Source: Olsenella massiliensis (GTDB lineage: Bacteria; Actinomycetota; Coriobacteriia; Coriobacteriales; Atopobiaceae). Taken from it: DNA of 64,000 nt. The first letter of the stretch is position 1. Each line of letters begins with the position of its first letter. The position numbers were made by a program, and so were the translations under genes. Positions 26,283-35,289 of the stretch are shown here, one piece after another. The stretch lies in NCBI RefSeq assembly GCF_001457795.1, contig NZ_LN898208.1:1-64000 (forward strand), given 5' to 3'. The notes beneath the pieces were generated by a model that was not told the DNA's origin, did not search any database, and saw only the letters and a program-made list of their open reading frames with translations.

Positions 26283-26608
26283 GGATTTCCTTCCGAAACG
26301 TTTCGTATAGTCTATCGCACCCGGAGATGCTCGTCTATTTATCCAATAACAGATGGATTATTTTAAACGGTGGATGGTATCTTGCTCACAAAAGAATCAA
26401 TTTTTTTAGTAAAAAATGCGTTATTGATTGCAGGTGGCAGCACGGCCGTCACCAGCGGCGACCCGCCGGTGAGCCGACCGTCAAAAGACGCCCGCCAACG
26501 CATAGCCGCGCGCGTGCTCACGCGCGGCGGGTTCGTGGCGTGCTCGCGACGAGTGACGACGAGGGCGGCCGGGTGCGCGACAAGGCCGCGACGGCCACCC
26601 CGGGCGCG
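26283..26608. other. AT-rich intergenic island upstream of the GNAT gene
   Basis: Bases 26320-26432 are strikingly AT-rich for this genome. They contain a 7-bp inverted repeat (AATCAAT at 26395-26401 with ATTGATT at 26423-26429) enclosing T and A runs. The rest is GC-rich and joins the end of the ADP-ribosylglycohydrolase gene. It must hold the GNAT promoter, but I cannot assign hexamers with confidence. No gene is supported. Confidence 0.5.
26294..26305. promoter_or_regulatory. LacI-type palindrome upstream of the GNAT gene
   Basis: CGAAACGTTTCG is a perfect 12-bp palindrome with a central CG, the shape of LacI/GalR-family operators. It overlaps the ribosome-binding region of the acetyltransferase mRNA. 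No LacI-family regulator gene is in the window. Confidence 0.45.
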
Positions 26609-27445
26609 TCAGAACAGGCATTCCTCGATGGTCCCCTTGCCCCTCAGGCGATCCATCCAAGCGGCGGGAATCGTGGCGGCGCCATAGATCACGCCCGCGA
26701 GCGCGCCGGCGACGGCGGCGGTGCTGTCGCTGTCGCCGCCCAGGTTCACGGCGGCAAGAACGCACTCCCGGTAGCTTCTCGTGGTGCCGACGCTCCAGAG
26801 CGCCGCGTCAAAGGTGTCGCGCACAAAGCCCGTGGAGCGCACGCGGCGGCGCGGACGCCCGCCCTGCTCAAGCGCCAGGCGCTCCCAGAGCGCCACCGAA
26901 TCCCTGGCCGCCTCGCGCAGCAGGTGGACAAAGTCGACGCAGGTCTCGTAGCTCACGTGATGCGCGTGCGTGATGCCGCTCACGTCGCGCACGTCGTCGT
27001 CGCTGGCGTCGCAGAAGGCGAGAGGGCAGATGCGCATGAGGGACCCGTTGCCGTTGTCCCATTCGCCCCTAAGCCCGTGGCCGGACGTCAGCGCCGCGCG
27101 GGTGGTCCTGCCTACCGAGAAGCAGCCGTCCACGGTGTAGGCGCCCGTGAGCATCCACGACTCAAAGCGCAGGCGCAGGTCATAGGTATCGACCCTTCCG
27201 CAGGTCTTGATGGAGTCGCAGGTGGCGATCGTCATGGCGGTGTCGTCGGACCAGGTGCCCGCCGGCCGTTGATGCCTGCCTTTGCCCACCATGTCCGTGC
27301 AGGTAAAGCTGTCACGCGCAAGCCCCTCAAAGGGAACGCCGAGCGCGTCTCCCACCGCCTCGCCCCAGACGGCGTCCGCGAGGCCGCGAGCGGTGGTAAG
27401 GTCGATGTGCGGCACAGGATATCCTGCTTCCTCACACGCCATCAT
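26609..27445 (-). CDS. ADP-ribosylglycohydrolase (DraG/ARH family)
   Basis: A 278-residue protein with the ARH metal-binding signatures: GDALGVPFEG near the N-terminus, WSDDTAM, and GGDSDSTAAVAGALAGVIYG near the C-terminus. The family removes ADP-ribose from proteins, nucleic acids or small molecules using two Mg2+ ions. Its ATG overlaps the stop of the cytosine methyltransferase gene (ATGA), so it is translated together with a restriction-modification system. It may reverse ADP-ribosylation linked to defence, or simply be a passenger; this cannot be decided from sequence. Confidence 0.9.
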   Translation of the reverse strand: MMACEEAGYPVPHIDLTTARGLADAVWGEAVGDALGVPFEGLARDSFTCTDMVGKGRHQRPAGTWSDDTAMTIATCDSIKTCGRVDTYDLRLRFESWMLTGAYTVDGCFSVGRTTRAALTSGHGLRGEWDNGNGSLMRICPLAFCDASDDDVRDVSGITHAHHVSYETCVDFVHLLREAARDSVALWERLALEQGGRPRRRVRSTGFVRDTFDAALWSVGTTRSYRECVLAAVNLGGDSDSTAAVAGALAGVIYGAATIPAAWMDRLRGKGTIEECLF

Positions 27446-28758
27446 GCATCCTCTCGGCCAGCTTCATGCGCACGTCGCCCCTCGTCGGCCACGTCCACGA
27501 TGGCTTTCCCTATACGATTGGGAATGCCAACCACCAGGGCATTTCCCATGCAGAAGGCCCTCTGTCCGTCCGTCATGCCCGTCGCAGTCCAACCCTTTGG
27601 AAAGCCCTGAAGCCGGTCAAGTTCGTCAGGCACAAGACGCCGGTACCGCCCGTTGACCTTTACCACATGCTTGAAGCGAGAGGGACTCGTACCCCCCTCT
27701 CCCGTCAGAATCGTCCTGCTGGGATTTTCCAGCAAGTCGGGAAACGCCATAGCACCCTCCGAGTACACATACTCATGGCCCGTCAGCTTGTTCTTGCGCG
27801 GAACTCGTTTTGCGCCTTTGAGGTATTCCCAGCGCGGAAGCTGCTCAGAAGGGATGACGTACGATGCGGGGACCTCAGTCTCCGGGACAAGGACGTCCCC
27901 CAAGCTTCCCCTGACTCCGTCATAGCTCTCGCGGGCATGGCAGGTAAGGGCCGTGTCTCCAACCATGACCCCTGCTTCAAGAAATGGGCTGGAGGGAGTC
28001 CTCGCCTCATTGAAGTGTCTCGTCGCCTCAAAGGGGTCGGGTGGTATCGTCACAGGCCGAGGCCCGCCGTCGATGGACATGGGAAACGCCCCCTGCATGA
28101 CTCCGTCTCGCAGGCGGGCGTCAATGTCCCAACTGGGTGCGGCACGTTCCGCAAAGATATAGACGCGTTTCCTGCGCTGAGAGAACCCATAGGCGGCACT
28201 GTTGACTACGCGCCATTCCACGGCATATCCCAGCGATGCCAGACAGCTGAGAATGATGGCGAAATCTCTCCCCCGTCGAGAGGCGGGGCTCTTAAGCAAT
28301 CGATCGACGTTCTCAAAAAGGCACCATCGCGCGTTTGCCGTATCGAGCGCAATCTGGTATTTGAGGAACCTAAAAATATCCCACCAAAGTACGCCCTTCT
28401 TGCCTTCGATACCGCCTGCCTGAGACAGCGAGCGAGCCACCGAATAATCTTGGCACGGAAAGCCGCCAACCACCATGTCAACGGCCGGAATGTCCAGCGC
28501 TCCCGCCTCCGCCTCGTTCATGACAAGATGGATGTCTCTGTTGACAAGCTCCCCCGTCCCAAAGCGTCGAGCATAGCAGCGCGCCGCAAACTGGCGGGCG
28601 TCGCTTCCAGGCTCCCATTGATTTGCCCAAATCGTCTCGAAGGGCCCTGCGGATGGAAGGTTCCACGAGGGATGACCCTCCGCCCGAAGGCCTTCAAGAC
28701 CAAGTCGAAAGCCGCCGACTCCCGCAAAGAGCTCGGCGACGGTAATCCGTTTGTCCAC
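27442..28758 (-). CDS. DNA (cytosine-5) methyltransferase, type II R-M (GATC-type partner predicted)
   Basis: A 438-residue C5 methyltransferase. Motif I is LFAGVGGFRLG (residues 10-20), the catalytic Pro-Cys is GGFPCQDYS with Cys103, motif VI is ENVD (150-153), motif VIII is SQRRKRVYIFAER, and motif IX/X is LDRLQGFPKGW. It lies 92 bases after a Sau3AI-like endonuclease gene, so it most likely protects the cytosine of GATC. The specificity is inferred from the partner, not seen in the target domain. Base composition is lower in GC than the surrounding genes, suggesting acquisition. Confidence 0.94.
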   Translation of the reverse strand: MDKRITVAELFAGVGGFRLGLEGLRAEGHPSWNLPSAGPFETIWANQWEPGSDARQFAARCYARRFGTGELVNRDIHLVMNEAEAGALDIPAVDMVVGGFPCQDYSVARSLSQAGGIEGKKGVLWWDIFRFLKYQIALDTANARWCLFENVDRLLKSPASRRGRDFAIILSCLASLGYAVEWRVVNSAAYGFSQRRKRVYIFAERAAPSWDIDARLRDGVMQGAFPMSIDGGPRPVTIPPDPFEATRHFNEARTPSSPFLEAGVMVGDTALTCHARESYDGVRGSLGDVLVPETEVPASYVIPSEQLPRWEYLKGAKRVPRKNKLTGHEYVYSEGAMAFPDLLENPSRTILTGEGGTSPSRFKHVVKVNGRYRRLVPDELDRLQGFPKGWTATGMTDGQRAFCMGNALVVGIPNRIGKAIVDVADEGRRAHEAGREDA

Positions 28759-28850
28759 GTTTCTCCATTCGCTGCTGTGGACGCCTACGTTCCTTCATCT
28801 TAGCCAATCACGTCGACAAGAATGGCATTTGCTCACCTTGGCACAACCGC

Positions 28851-30197
28851 CTAGAGTTTTTTCAGCTCTTCCGCAAGGTACTTCTTGTTGAGCCAGAAGC
28901 TTTTCTTTGTCACGGGCCTTCCGTGCGGCTGTGGCACCACATCAGAGGCCCTACGCCCATGCGGACGTACATGGCAGCAACGATTCTCGCTGGAGTGCAC
29001 CGAATCCTCCGCCCTTCCCCTCCTGACGTTGTCCCTCATGTGCTCGTAGCAACGTCGCGCCTCATCAAGATCATCGTCGGGCATCTGCCAGAAGGCGACG
29101 TCGGACAAGACGTACGTCTCGCTCGCCCGACTGGTCTGCCGGTACATCACAAACAAGTATCGCTGCTGAAGCTGCTGGTAGAACTCCGAGCTCTCAAAAT
29201 TGGTCGCCTCGAGCTCGCCATAGTCAAATGCCGGAAACGAGACGTCCTCCTTGGGAACGCCAGTCGTCTTGACGCGCATCGTCTTGGGCTTGATGCCTGC
29301 CTTCTCAAACTCCTCGATCTTTGCGTCATCGTCAATGCCCAGGATTCTCTTAGTAACAAGCGCGCAGGCGTTCTTTGCCTTGTGGCCGCGTTTCTCGCAC
29401 AGGCCAAAATGTCTGAAAAGGGCGTCCTCCGTCATGCCGAAGTACGGCTGGAATCGCGCACGAACCACCTGAAGCAAATCAATCTGAGCCTCGCCCGCAA
29501 CGCGCTTAATCCGCTGTCTGCGGCTAAGCAGAGCATTTTCCACAGCTGTCATGTACGAGGCCTTGAGAGCCCACGCACGGGGCTTGGCGGGAATCGCCGA
29601 GAAGGGCTGGGTCGTCCTCTTCCTTGAGTTCGTCGCCTTAGTACAGGCCTCAAGGTACAACGTGTCGGAGCCAGAGATGTCCTCGGCTCGTCCTTCCCTC
29701 ACCTTGCCGACCACTGTCTCCCAATCACGCTTGATCTGAGGTAGGTCATCTTCCGGGATGCCCCATAGGTCAGCAAGTACGAACTCAAAGTCAAGTGGGT
29801 CCTTCTCCTTCTCGTAGAGATAGGCAAGGAGAAGTATGTTGCGGGCCTTGTCAAGAAAGTGGCTATGCTCAAAGTCCTCGTTGACGACCGAGTGGTAATC
29901 AATCATCGAGATGACGAGCCGTTCCTTGGCGGATAGGGACTGGTCCTTCAAGCGCTTCATGGGGGTCGTTTTTAGCTCGATTCCCACCTTCGGAAAGTCG
30001 GGACGAGGGTCGCTGTTGGGCGCATAGAGGAAGTACTTCTCCTCTACGAAGTTGCCCAGCGAGCCGCGACGTGACACAGGTGGCACGATGGTCTCCGCAT
30101 CGACGTGCATCCTCAAGGTCGTGCCCGGAAGACGCTGGGCATATCTCAGGATGGACGCGGCGTCCGCGTCATCGTAGGGAAGCTCGCCCGCAGACAT
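28851..30197 (-). CDS. Sau3AI-like type II restriction endonuclease
   Basis: A 448-residue protein of the Sau3AI/MutH fold. The N-terminal region has SLGNFVEEKYF, then PDFPKVGIELKTTP (D67, E74, K76, the D...ExK catalytic core) and LSAKERLV. MutH/Sau3AI enzymes cut at GATC. It is about 40 residues shorter than Sau3AI itself. AAGGGGG lies 8 bases before the ATG. GC content is visibly lower than in neighbouring genes, and it begins 25 bases after hydE on the same strand, so the R-M system may be inserted at the end of the hyp/hyd operon and read from it. Confidence 0.88.
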   Translation of the reverse strand: MSAGELPYDDADAASILRYAQRLPGTTLRMHVDAETIVPPVSRRGSLGNFVEEKYFLYAPNSDPRPDFPKVGIELKTTPMKRLKDQSLSAKERLVISMIDYHSVVNEDFEHSHFLDKARNILLLAYLYEKEKDPLDFEFVLADLWGIPEDDLPQIKRDWETVVGKVREGRAEDISGSDTLYLEACTKATNSRKRTTQPFSAIPAKPRAWALKASYMTAVENALLSRRQRIKRVAGEAQIDLLQVVRARFQPYFGMTEDALFRHFGLCEKRGHKAKNACALVTKRILGIDDDAKIEEFEKAGIKPKTMRVKTTGVPKEDVSFPAFDYGELEATNFESSEFYQQLQQRYLFVMYRQTSRASETYVLSDVAFWQMPDDDLDEARRCYEHMRDNVRRGRAEDSVHSSENRCCHVRPHGRRASDVVPQPHGRPVTKKSFWLNKKYLAEELKKL

Positions 30198-30222
30198 GCA
30201 TGACCCCCTTCGCAGACTCAGC

Positions 30223-31392
30223 CTAGTCGTTTAAGTGTAGGCCTTCCAGCCTGGGACAGCGGCTTTTGTCGGAGCCCGCAGGCGTCATGGGCACGCGGCG
30301 TGGCGACTCGCCCTGACGCTGCGCCGCGCCTCGTTCGCCCGACGCCCACCGGGCATGGTCGCCGCGGCTCACCACCACCTGATAGCCCACGCTCTCCATG
30401 CGTCGCGCCATGCAGCGACAGCACTCCGCCGCCTCGTCGCCCGTGCAGATCTTGCCGTCGTAGAGCAGGTACTTGCCGCGGACGTCCCGGGGCGAGAGGT
30501 TGGGCATGACCACGTTGGCGCCGGCGAGCATGCCCAGCTCGCGTCCACGGGGATCGATGGTGCCCAGCGCCGTCGTGGCGGGCAGGAGCACCTCGGGCAG
30601 CATGAGCCGAATCACGGCCAGAAGATGGAGCGTGTCGGCGAGGGTCCCGGCCCTCTTGTGCGCGAAGGGCGTGTCGGCGTGCGGGATGAAGGGGCCTATC
30701 CCCACCATGTGCGGCTGGAAGTCCCGCATCCACAGCAGGTCCTCCACCACATGGTCCCAGGTCTGCCACGGCGACCCCACCATGATGCCGCACCCCACCT
30801 GATATCCTATGTCCTTGAGGTCCCTCAGGCAGCGCTTGCGCCCCTCGACAGACAGCTCGCTCGGATGCAGCAGGGCGTAGTGGGCGGGGTTGGACGTCTC
30901 CTGCCGCAGCAGGTAGCGGTCGGCGCCGGCGTCAAAGAAGGCCTCGTAGCTCGAGCGCGGGCGCTCGCCTATGGACAGGGTCACGGCGCAGTCGGGGTGC
31001 GCGGCGCGTATGGAGCGGACGAGGTCGCACACGAGCTCGTCCCCAAAGGCCGCGTCCTCCCCACCCTGGAGCACGAAGGTCCTGAATCCAAGGTCATATC
31101 CCGTGTCGCAGCAGGCGAGGATACGCTCGCTGCTCAGACGATAGCGCTGGGCGCGGCCGTTGCTGCGCCTGAGGCCGCAGTAGAGGCAGTCGTTGCGGCA
31201 GTAGCTGGTGAACTCCACCAGACCGCGCAGATACACGTCCTTGCCGTAGACCGCCTCGCGCACGGCGCGCGCCTGGGCATAGAGGAGCTCCTCCTCTGAG
31301 GACGTGAGAGAGGCGAGAAGCTCCGCCAGCGCGGCGGCGTCCAGGGTCCCCCGTTCCCGCAGCTGGGCTATGCGTCGCTCGTTCGCGGTCAT
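30223..31392 (-). CDS. hydE: [FeFe]-hydrogenase maturation radical SAM protein HydE
   Basis: A 389-residue radical SAM enzyme. The SAM cluster motif CxxxCxxC is at C65, C69, C72 (YCRNDCLYC). A second set, C316-x7-C324-x2-C327, matches the accessory cluster of Thermotoga HydE. HydE acts on the HydG-made Fe(CO)2(CN)-cysteine complex in the known H-cluster pathway. Here hydG is absent, while hypCDEF and nitrogenase-like genes share the operon. The gene overlaps hydF by four bases and is last in the ten-gene run. About 40 C-terminal residues after the core are extra and charged. Confidence 0.95.
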   Translation of the reverse strand: MTANERRIAQLRERGTLDAAALAELLASLTSSEEELLYAQARAVREAVYGKDVYLRGLVEFTSYCRNDCLYCGLRRSNGRAQRYRLSSERILACCDTGYDLGFRTFVLQGGEDAAFGDELVCDLVRSIRAAHPDCAVTLSIGERPRSSYEAFFDAGADRYLLRQETSNPAHYALLHPSELSVEGRKRCLRDLKDIGYQVGCGIMVGSPWQTWDHVVEDLLWMRDFQPHMVGIGPFIPHADTPFAHKRAGTLADTLHLLAVIRLMLPEVLLPATTALGTIDPRGRELGMLAGANVVMPNLSPRDVRGKYLLYDGKICTGDEAAECCRCMARRMESVGYQVVVSRGDHARWASGERGAAQRQGESPRRVPMTPAGSDKSRCPRLEGLHLND

Positions 31393-32669
31393 GGGCGTCC
31401 CCTCACGATGGTGCCATCCCCTCGCCCGCCAGGCTTCGGACCGTCAGGCTCTCGACCGTCCGCCTCCAGCAGGCGCACGAGGTCGGGAAAGAGCGAGAGG
31501 CTCCTGGCGAGGATGCCCTTCATGTGCGCGATGGCCGTGCCGTAGTTGGTCAGGGGCACCCCCTGCGCGGCACAGGCGGCCGCGCGCCGCGCCAGCTCGC
31601 GCCCGTTGAGCATGCAGCCACCGCAGTGCAGGACGAGGCGGTAGGGCGTGAGGTCGTCAGGAAAGCCGTGGCCGGCCGTGGCGTCCACCATGAGCCTCTT
31701 GCCCGTGCGCTCCCGGAGCCAGGCGGGAATCTTCACCGTGCCTATGTCGCCGCACTGCCGATGGTGCGTGCATCCCTCGGCGACGAGCACGCGATCGCCG
31801 TCGCGCAGTCGGTCGATGGCGGCGACGCCCCGGACGGCACCGGCCAGCAGCCCCTTGCGACGGGCCATGAGGATGGAGAAGGACGTGAGGGGCACGTCCG
31901 CGGGGACGATGGCCGCCACCTGAGAAAACGCCTGACTGTCGGTGATGACCAGGGCAGGGCGCGCGTGGGGCGGCATGCGCCCCAGCACCACGGCCAGCTC
32001 GCTGTCACGCACCACCATCGACACGGCGCCGGCTTCGAGCACGTCCCGTATCGTCATCTGCTCGGGCAGGATGAGGCGACCCTTGGGCGCGGCCTTGTCA
32101 AGGGGGATCACGAGCACCACGAGGTCGCCCGGGGCTATGAGGTCGCGCACGAGGGGCCGCTCCCGGGCGCCGGTGGAGCCGAGACGTGCGATGCGCTCCC
32201 TCAGCGCGCCCACGCCCTCCCCCGTGAGGCCGCTCACGTACACCCTCGCGTCGTCATCGGCGGGCACGCGTGGCAGGAGGTCTCGCTTGGTGAGCGCGAC
32301 GAGGTAGGGCACGTCATGCGAGCGGAAGAGCTCCTGAAGCTGGCGCTCGCAGGCGCCCATGCCCGCGGTGGCGTCCACCACGAGCACCGCCACGTCCGTC
32401 TGGTCCAGGATACGACGGGCCGCGCGCACGCGCCTCTCGCCCAAGGGACCCTCGTCGTCAAAGCCCGGCGTGTCGATGATGACGACCGGTCCCAGCGGCA
32501 GGATCTCCATGGACTTGCGCACGGGGTCGGTGGTGGTGCCAAGCTTTGGGGAGACCACGGACAAATCCTGGCCCGTCACGGCGTTGACCAGACTCGACTT
32601 GCCGGCGTTCCTGCGCCCGAAGAAGCCGATGTGAACCCGCTCGGCAGATGGGGCGTCATTGAGTCCCAT
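31389..32669 (-). CDS. hydF: [FeFe]-hydrogenase maturation GTPase/scaffold HydF
   Basis: A 426-residue HydF. The GTPase domain has P-loop GRRNAGKSS (18-26), DTPGF and the TKRD specificity motif. The C-terminal cluster domain has C300-x-H302 and then H348-C349-x-x-C352, the CxH...HCxxC signature that binds the [4Fe-4S] cluster carrying the diiron precursor. In the known pathway HydF holds the [2Fe] unit and delivers it to apo-hydrogenase HydA. It lies four bases after the split NifK-like gene and overlaps hydE. No hydA or hydG is in the window. Confidence 0.96.
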   Translation of the reverse strand: MGLNDAPSAERVHIGFFGRRNAGKSSLVNAVTGQDLSVVSPKLGTTTDPVRKSMEILPLGPVVIIDTPGFDDEGPLGERRVRAARRILDQTDVAVLVVDATAGMGACERQLQELFRSHDVPYLVALTKRDLLPRVPADDDARVYVSGLTGEGVGALRERIARLGSTGARERPLVRDLIAPGDLVVLVIPLDKAAPKGRLILPEQMTIRDVLEAGAVSMVVRDSELAVVLGRMPPHARPALVITDSQAFSQVAAIVPADVPLTSFSILMARRKGLLAGAVRGVAAIDRLRDGDRVLVAEGCTHHRQCGDIGTVKIPAWLRERTGKRLMVDATAGHGFPDDLTPYRLVLHCGGCMLNGRELARRAAACAAQGVPLTNYGTAIAHMKGILARSLSLFPDLVRLLEADGREPDGPKPGGRGDGTIVRGRP

Positions 32670-32673
32670 GTCG

Positions 32674-33909
32674 TCACGCCCCCTTTCGCATGGCGTCGCC
32701 GACGAGCGCCATGGGGTCGACGCTCATGAGGTCGGGTATCTCGCGCAGCCACTGTCGGCCCGAGAGCGCCAGGTGCGGCAGGCGGCAGAGGCGCTGGTCG
32801 CGCGCGCAGACGTGGGAGAAAAACGGGTCGCCCACGACGATTGCCGCCTCCCGAAGGGCGCGTGCGACGCCCTCCTCGCCCCTGACGCAGACGTCGCCCA
32901 GCCGCGGGTCCACAAGGCGGCGCGCGTCCTCGACGGGGCTCACGAGACGCGCCGTCACGTCCCTGCCCCCCAGCGCCGCCGCCATGGATCCCATCGCGAC
33001 GGGCTCGCCCACCAGGGCGAGCGCGGCGGAAGCCGGAGTGCGAGGTGCCTCGATGCCCCCCTTGAGCAGGTCTTTGTCACGGCTCTGCACAAGACGCAGC
33101 TCAAGATAGGCATTACGGCTCCTGCGCTCGTCACGGGCGCGATCGAGCGCCCGGGCGAGCGCGGGCCCAAAGCCCCTCACGGGCAGCCCCACCACATAGG
33201 GCTGCCCCAGCCTGCGCTCAAGCTCGCGGGCGGCGTCAAGGCCGCAGGCCGACACCACCAGGTTCACGTCCGCCTGGGAGGCGCGCATGACGTCATCCAG
33301 CGTGCAGCCAAGCGACCAGAGTGACGTGAGCGCAAAGCCCTCGCCCTCCAGCCAGCCCACGAGGCTCTCCCTCGACGTGGGAGCCGCGAAGTCGAGGGGC
33401 GTCATCCCCAGCACGTTGACGCGGGCGCGCGGCGGGCGCGCGGCACGGGTTCCCTCGCGCGCGGCGGTCACGAACGCGCGCGCGAGAAGCGCAAAGGCCA
33501 GGCCCGCCCCGCGCACGTAGTCATGCATGCCGTTCGTGGGCACGTGACGGCAGACGACGCCCGTGCGGGCCTCCACCAGCCGCGCCAGCGCCGCAAAGTC
33601 CGTCCCCACCTGGAAGGGCACGGGCGAGCCCGCCAGGACCACGAAGCGCGGTCGCGTCTGTCCCACGGCCTCGACCACGTCGGCGACGAGCCGCTCGTCG
33701 TTGCCCATGAGGGCGTCCGCGTGGCGCAGGCCCGAGACGAAGACGAGGCTGTCCTGGTCATACCAGCGCAGCTCGTCATGGGTGTTGTACGTGGAGTTAC
33801 AGCCCGAGGGGTCGTGGATGACCACCATGCCGCCCAGCTCGAAGAGGGCCGAGCAGGCGCCCGAGACGTCGCCTGCGTAGACGGGCAGGATGCGCTGTGA
33901 CTGTCTCAT
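32674..33909 (-). CDS. Nitrogenase component 1-type protein, NifK-like (separate subunit)
   Basis: A 411-residue protein of the nitrogenase/oxidoreductase component 1 fold. It resembles the C-terminal half of the 837-residue fusion encoded upstream: shared features are the SGC loop (C37), VSGLRHADALMGNDERL and SPVPFQVGTD (95-104). In true NifK the latter carries a cluster cysteine where this protein has proline, so only the first P-cluster-type cysteine is kept. It probably pairs with the 452-residue NifD-like protein encoded 10 bases upstream, giving a second D/K pair. The start at 33909 has GGGAGGGAG upstream; the frame runs further 5' but would then overlap the upstream gene. Function is unknown. 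Confidence 0.85.
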   Translation of the reverse strand: MRQSQRILPVYAGDVSGACSALFELGGMVVIHDPSGCNSTYNTHDELRWYDQDSLVFVSGLRHADALMGNDERLVADVVEAVGQTRPRFVVLAGSPVPFQVGTDFAALARLVEARTGVVCRHVPTNGMHDYVRGAGLAFALLARAFVTAAREGTRAARPPRARVNVLGMTPLDFAAPTSRESLVGWLEGEGFALTSLWSLGCTLDDVMRASQADVNLVVSACGLDAARELERRLGQPYVVGLPVRGFGPALARALDRARDERRSRNAYLELRLVQSRDKDLLKGGIEAPRTPASAALALVGEPVAMGSMAAALGGRDVTARLVSPVEDARRLVDPRLGDVCVRGEEGVARALREAAIVVGDPFFSHVCARDQRLCRLPHLALSGRQWLREIPDLMSVDPMALVGDAMRKGA

Positions 33910-33919
33910 GTCTCCCTCC

Positions 33920-35278
33920 CTACCACGGCATCTGACAGGCGCACGGCAGTCCCAGCCCCTTGCGCGGCACGAGCGAGCGAACGTCGACGCTGGCTGCCCA
34001 GGCCCTCTCCATGAGCCCGACAAGGTGCAGGATGGCCTCATAGCCCCAGTGGCCGTCCGTCTCGATGACGTTGACCACGTGCGAGGTCCCCACGAACCAG
34101 GCCGCCTTGGGGCCGACGGCAAGCCAGCCATCCCCGTCGGTGCGGGGCCGCTGGCGCAGCGTGGGGTGAACGGTGCTCCAAAGCTCAAGGTCAGGGGCCT
34201 GGGAGCGAAGCCACGCCAGGGCGCCGCGCTCCTCGTCGCTCACAACGTCCAGATACACGCGACGCACGTCCAACCCATGCTCCAGCAGCAGGCGCGCGAG
34301 CTCGAGCGGGTGGTTGACCGCCAGGGCGTCGATCGCCACGGGCACGCCCGCAAGCCGGCGTGCGAGAGCGTCCAGGGCGGCGTCGCAGGCGCGGCGCTGC
34401 TCGCGCGTATTCGGCGTCGGGACGCCCAGCGCCTGGGCCAGACGCCCCAGGGAGGCGTCGATGGCCTCGTAGTCCAGCGCGGGGGGCAGGTACAGGTACG
34501 GCCTTTCCAGCCGGCGCGCCACCTTGGCAAGGCCCCACGCGGCCACGGCCGTCCTCGTCACCAGAAGCGAGCTGGCCCCCAGCGACAGATAGTCGTCAAG
34601 GCGCGCGCAGTCATGGAGCTGCATGAGCCTGCGGCCCGAGGAGCGCACGAGGCGGGCCAGGTCGGAGTCATCGGGCAGGCGCAGGTCGTCAGAGAGCACC
34701 CCCACCAGGTTCTCGTCTTGAGGCACAGGGTCAAGGAGCTCGGCCATGGCACGGCGCTGCCGCTGCTCGGGCGTGATGCCCGTCTTCTGCATGATGGGGT
34801 CCATCCAGCAGCGCAGGAAGCGCACGCGCGGAAAGCGCCGCTCTAGCTCCGCGTACACGTAGCGCACGTCGGTCCCCACAAAGTGGTGCAGACACACCAG
34901 AAACACCATCACGGCACGAGGGTGGTAGGTGAGCTTACGCAGCACGTCGCTCACGCCCTCGATCGTGACGGACTCGAGGTTGTCCCGCAGCAGGTCCGCC
35001 TCCTCGATGACGACGGACGAGAGGCGCTCTGACGCCCCCATCTCGGCCGCCGTGAGCACGACGCCCCTGAGGCAGTTGTCCGCGCACACGTAGATCTGAT
35101 GACACTCGGGCATGAGCATGCCCGTGTGGACGATGTTCCAGTTCTCGTGCACGGGCGCGTTGAACTCCAGCACGTTGGGAACGGGACGGGGAAAGGACGC
35201 GTCGGCCGCCCGCACCCACGCGGGCGTCCTTTGGTCGCCCGCCTCAGGGGCCAAGGAGGGACGCAGCCGTCTGAGCAT
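33920..35278 (-). CDS. Nitrogenase component 1-type protein, NifD-like (separate subunit)
   Basis: A 452-residue component 1-fold protein. The N-terminal segment has APVHENWNIVHTG, then cysteines C59, C65 and C69 (PECHQIYVCADNC) and C129 in FLVCLHHFVGTD, which corresponds to the second P-cluster-type cysteine of NifD. It aligns by eye with the N-terminal half of the 837-residue fusion (GCC at 74-75, C135 in [12 protein letters not shown]). GGGAGG precedes the ATG at 35278. It sits between hypE and its NifK-like partner. It is not NifD: the genome context lacks nif assembly genes. Its substrate is unknown; see the findings for the Fe-CO-CN cofactor hypothesis. Confidence 0.85.
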   Translation of the reverse strand: MLRRLRPSLAPEAGDQRTPAWVRAADASFPRPVPNVLEFNAPVHENWNIVHTGMLMPECHQIYVCADNCLRGVVLTAAEMGASERLSSVVIEEADLLRDNLESVTIEGVSDVLRKLTYHPRAVMVFLVCLHHFVGTDVRYVYAELERRFPRVRFLRCWMDPIMQKTGITPEQRQRRAMAELLDPVPQDENLVGVLSDDLRLPDDSDLARLVRSSGRRLMQLHDCARLDDYLSLGASSLLVTRTAVAAWGLAKVARRLERPYLYLPPALDYEAIDASLGRLAQALGVPTPNTREQRRACDAALDALARRLAGVPVAIDALAVNHPLELARLLLEHGLDVRRVYLDVVSDEERGALAWLRSQAPDLELWSTVHPTLRQRPRTDGDGWLAVGPKAAWFVGTSHVVNVIETDGHWGYEAILHLVGLMERAWAASVDVRSLVPRKGLGLPCACQMPW

Positions 35279-35289
35279 GGCGCACCTCC

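Noticed and set aside
33910-34188. A longer start for the split NifK-like gene
   Set aside because: It would overlap almost 270 bases of the upstream NifD-like gene; the ATG at 33909 has a strong GGGAGGGAG site.
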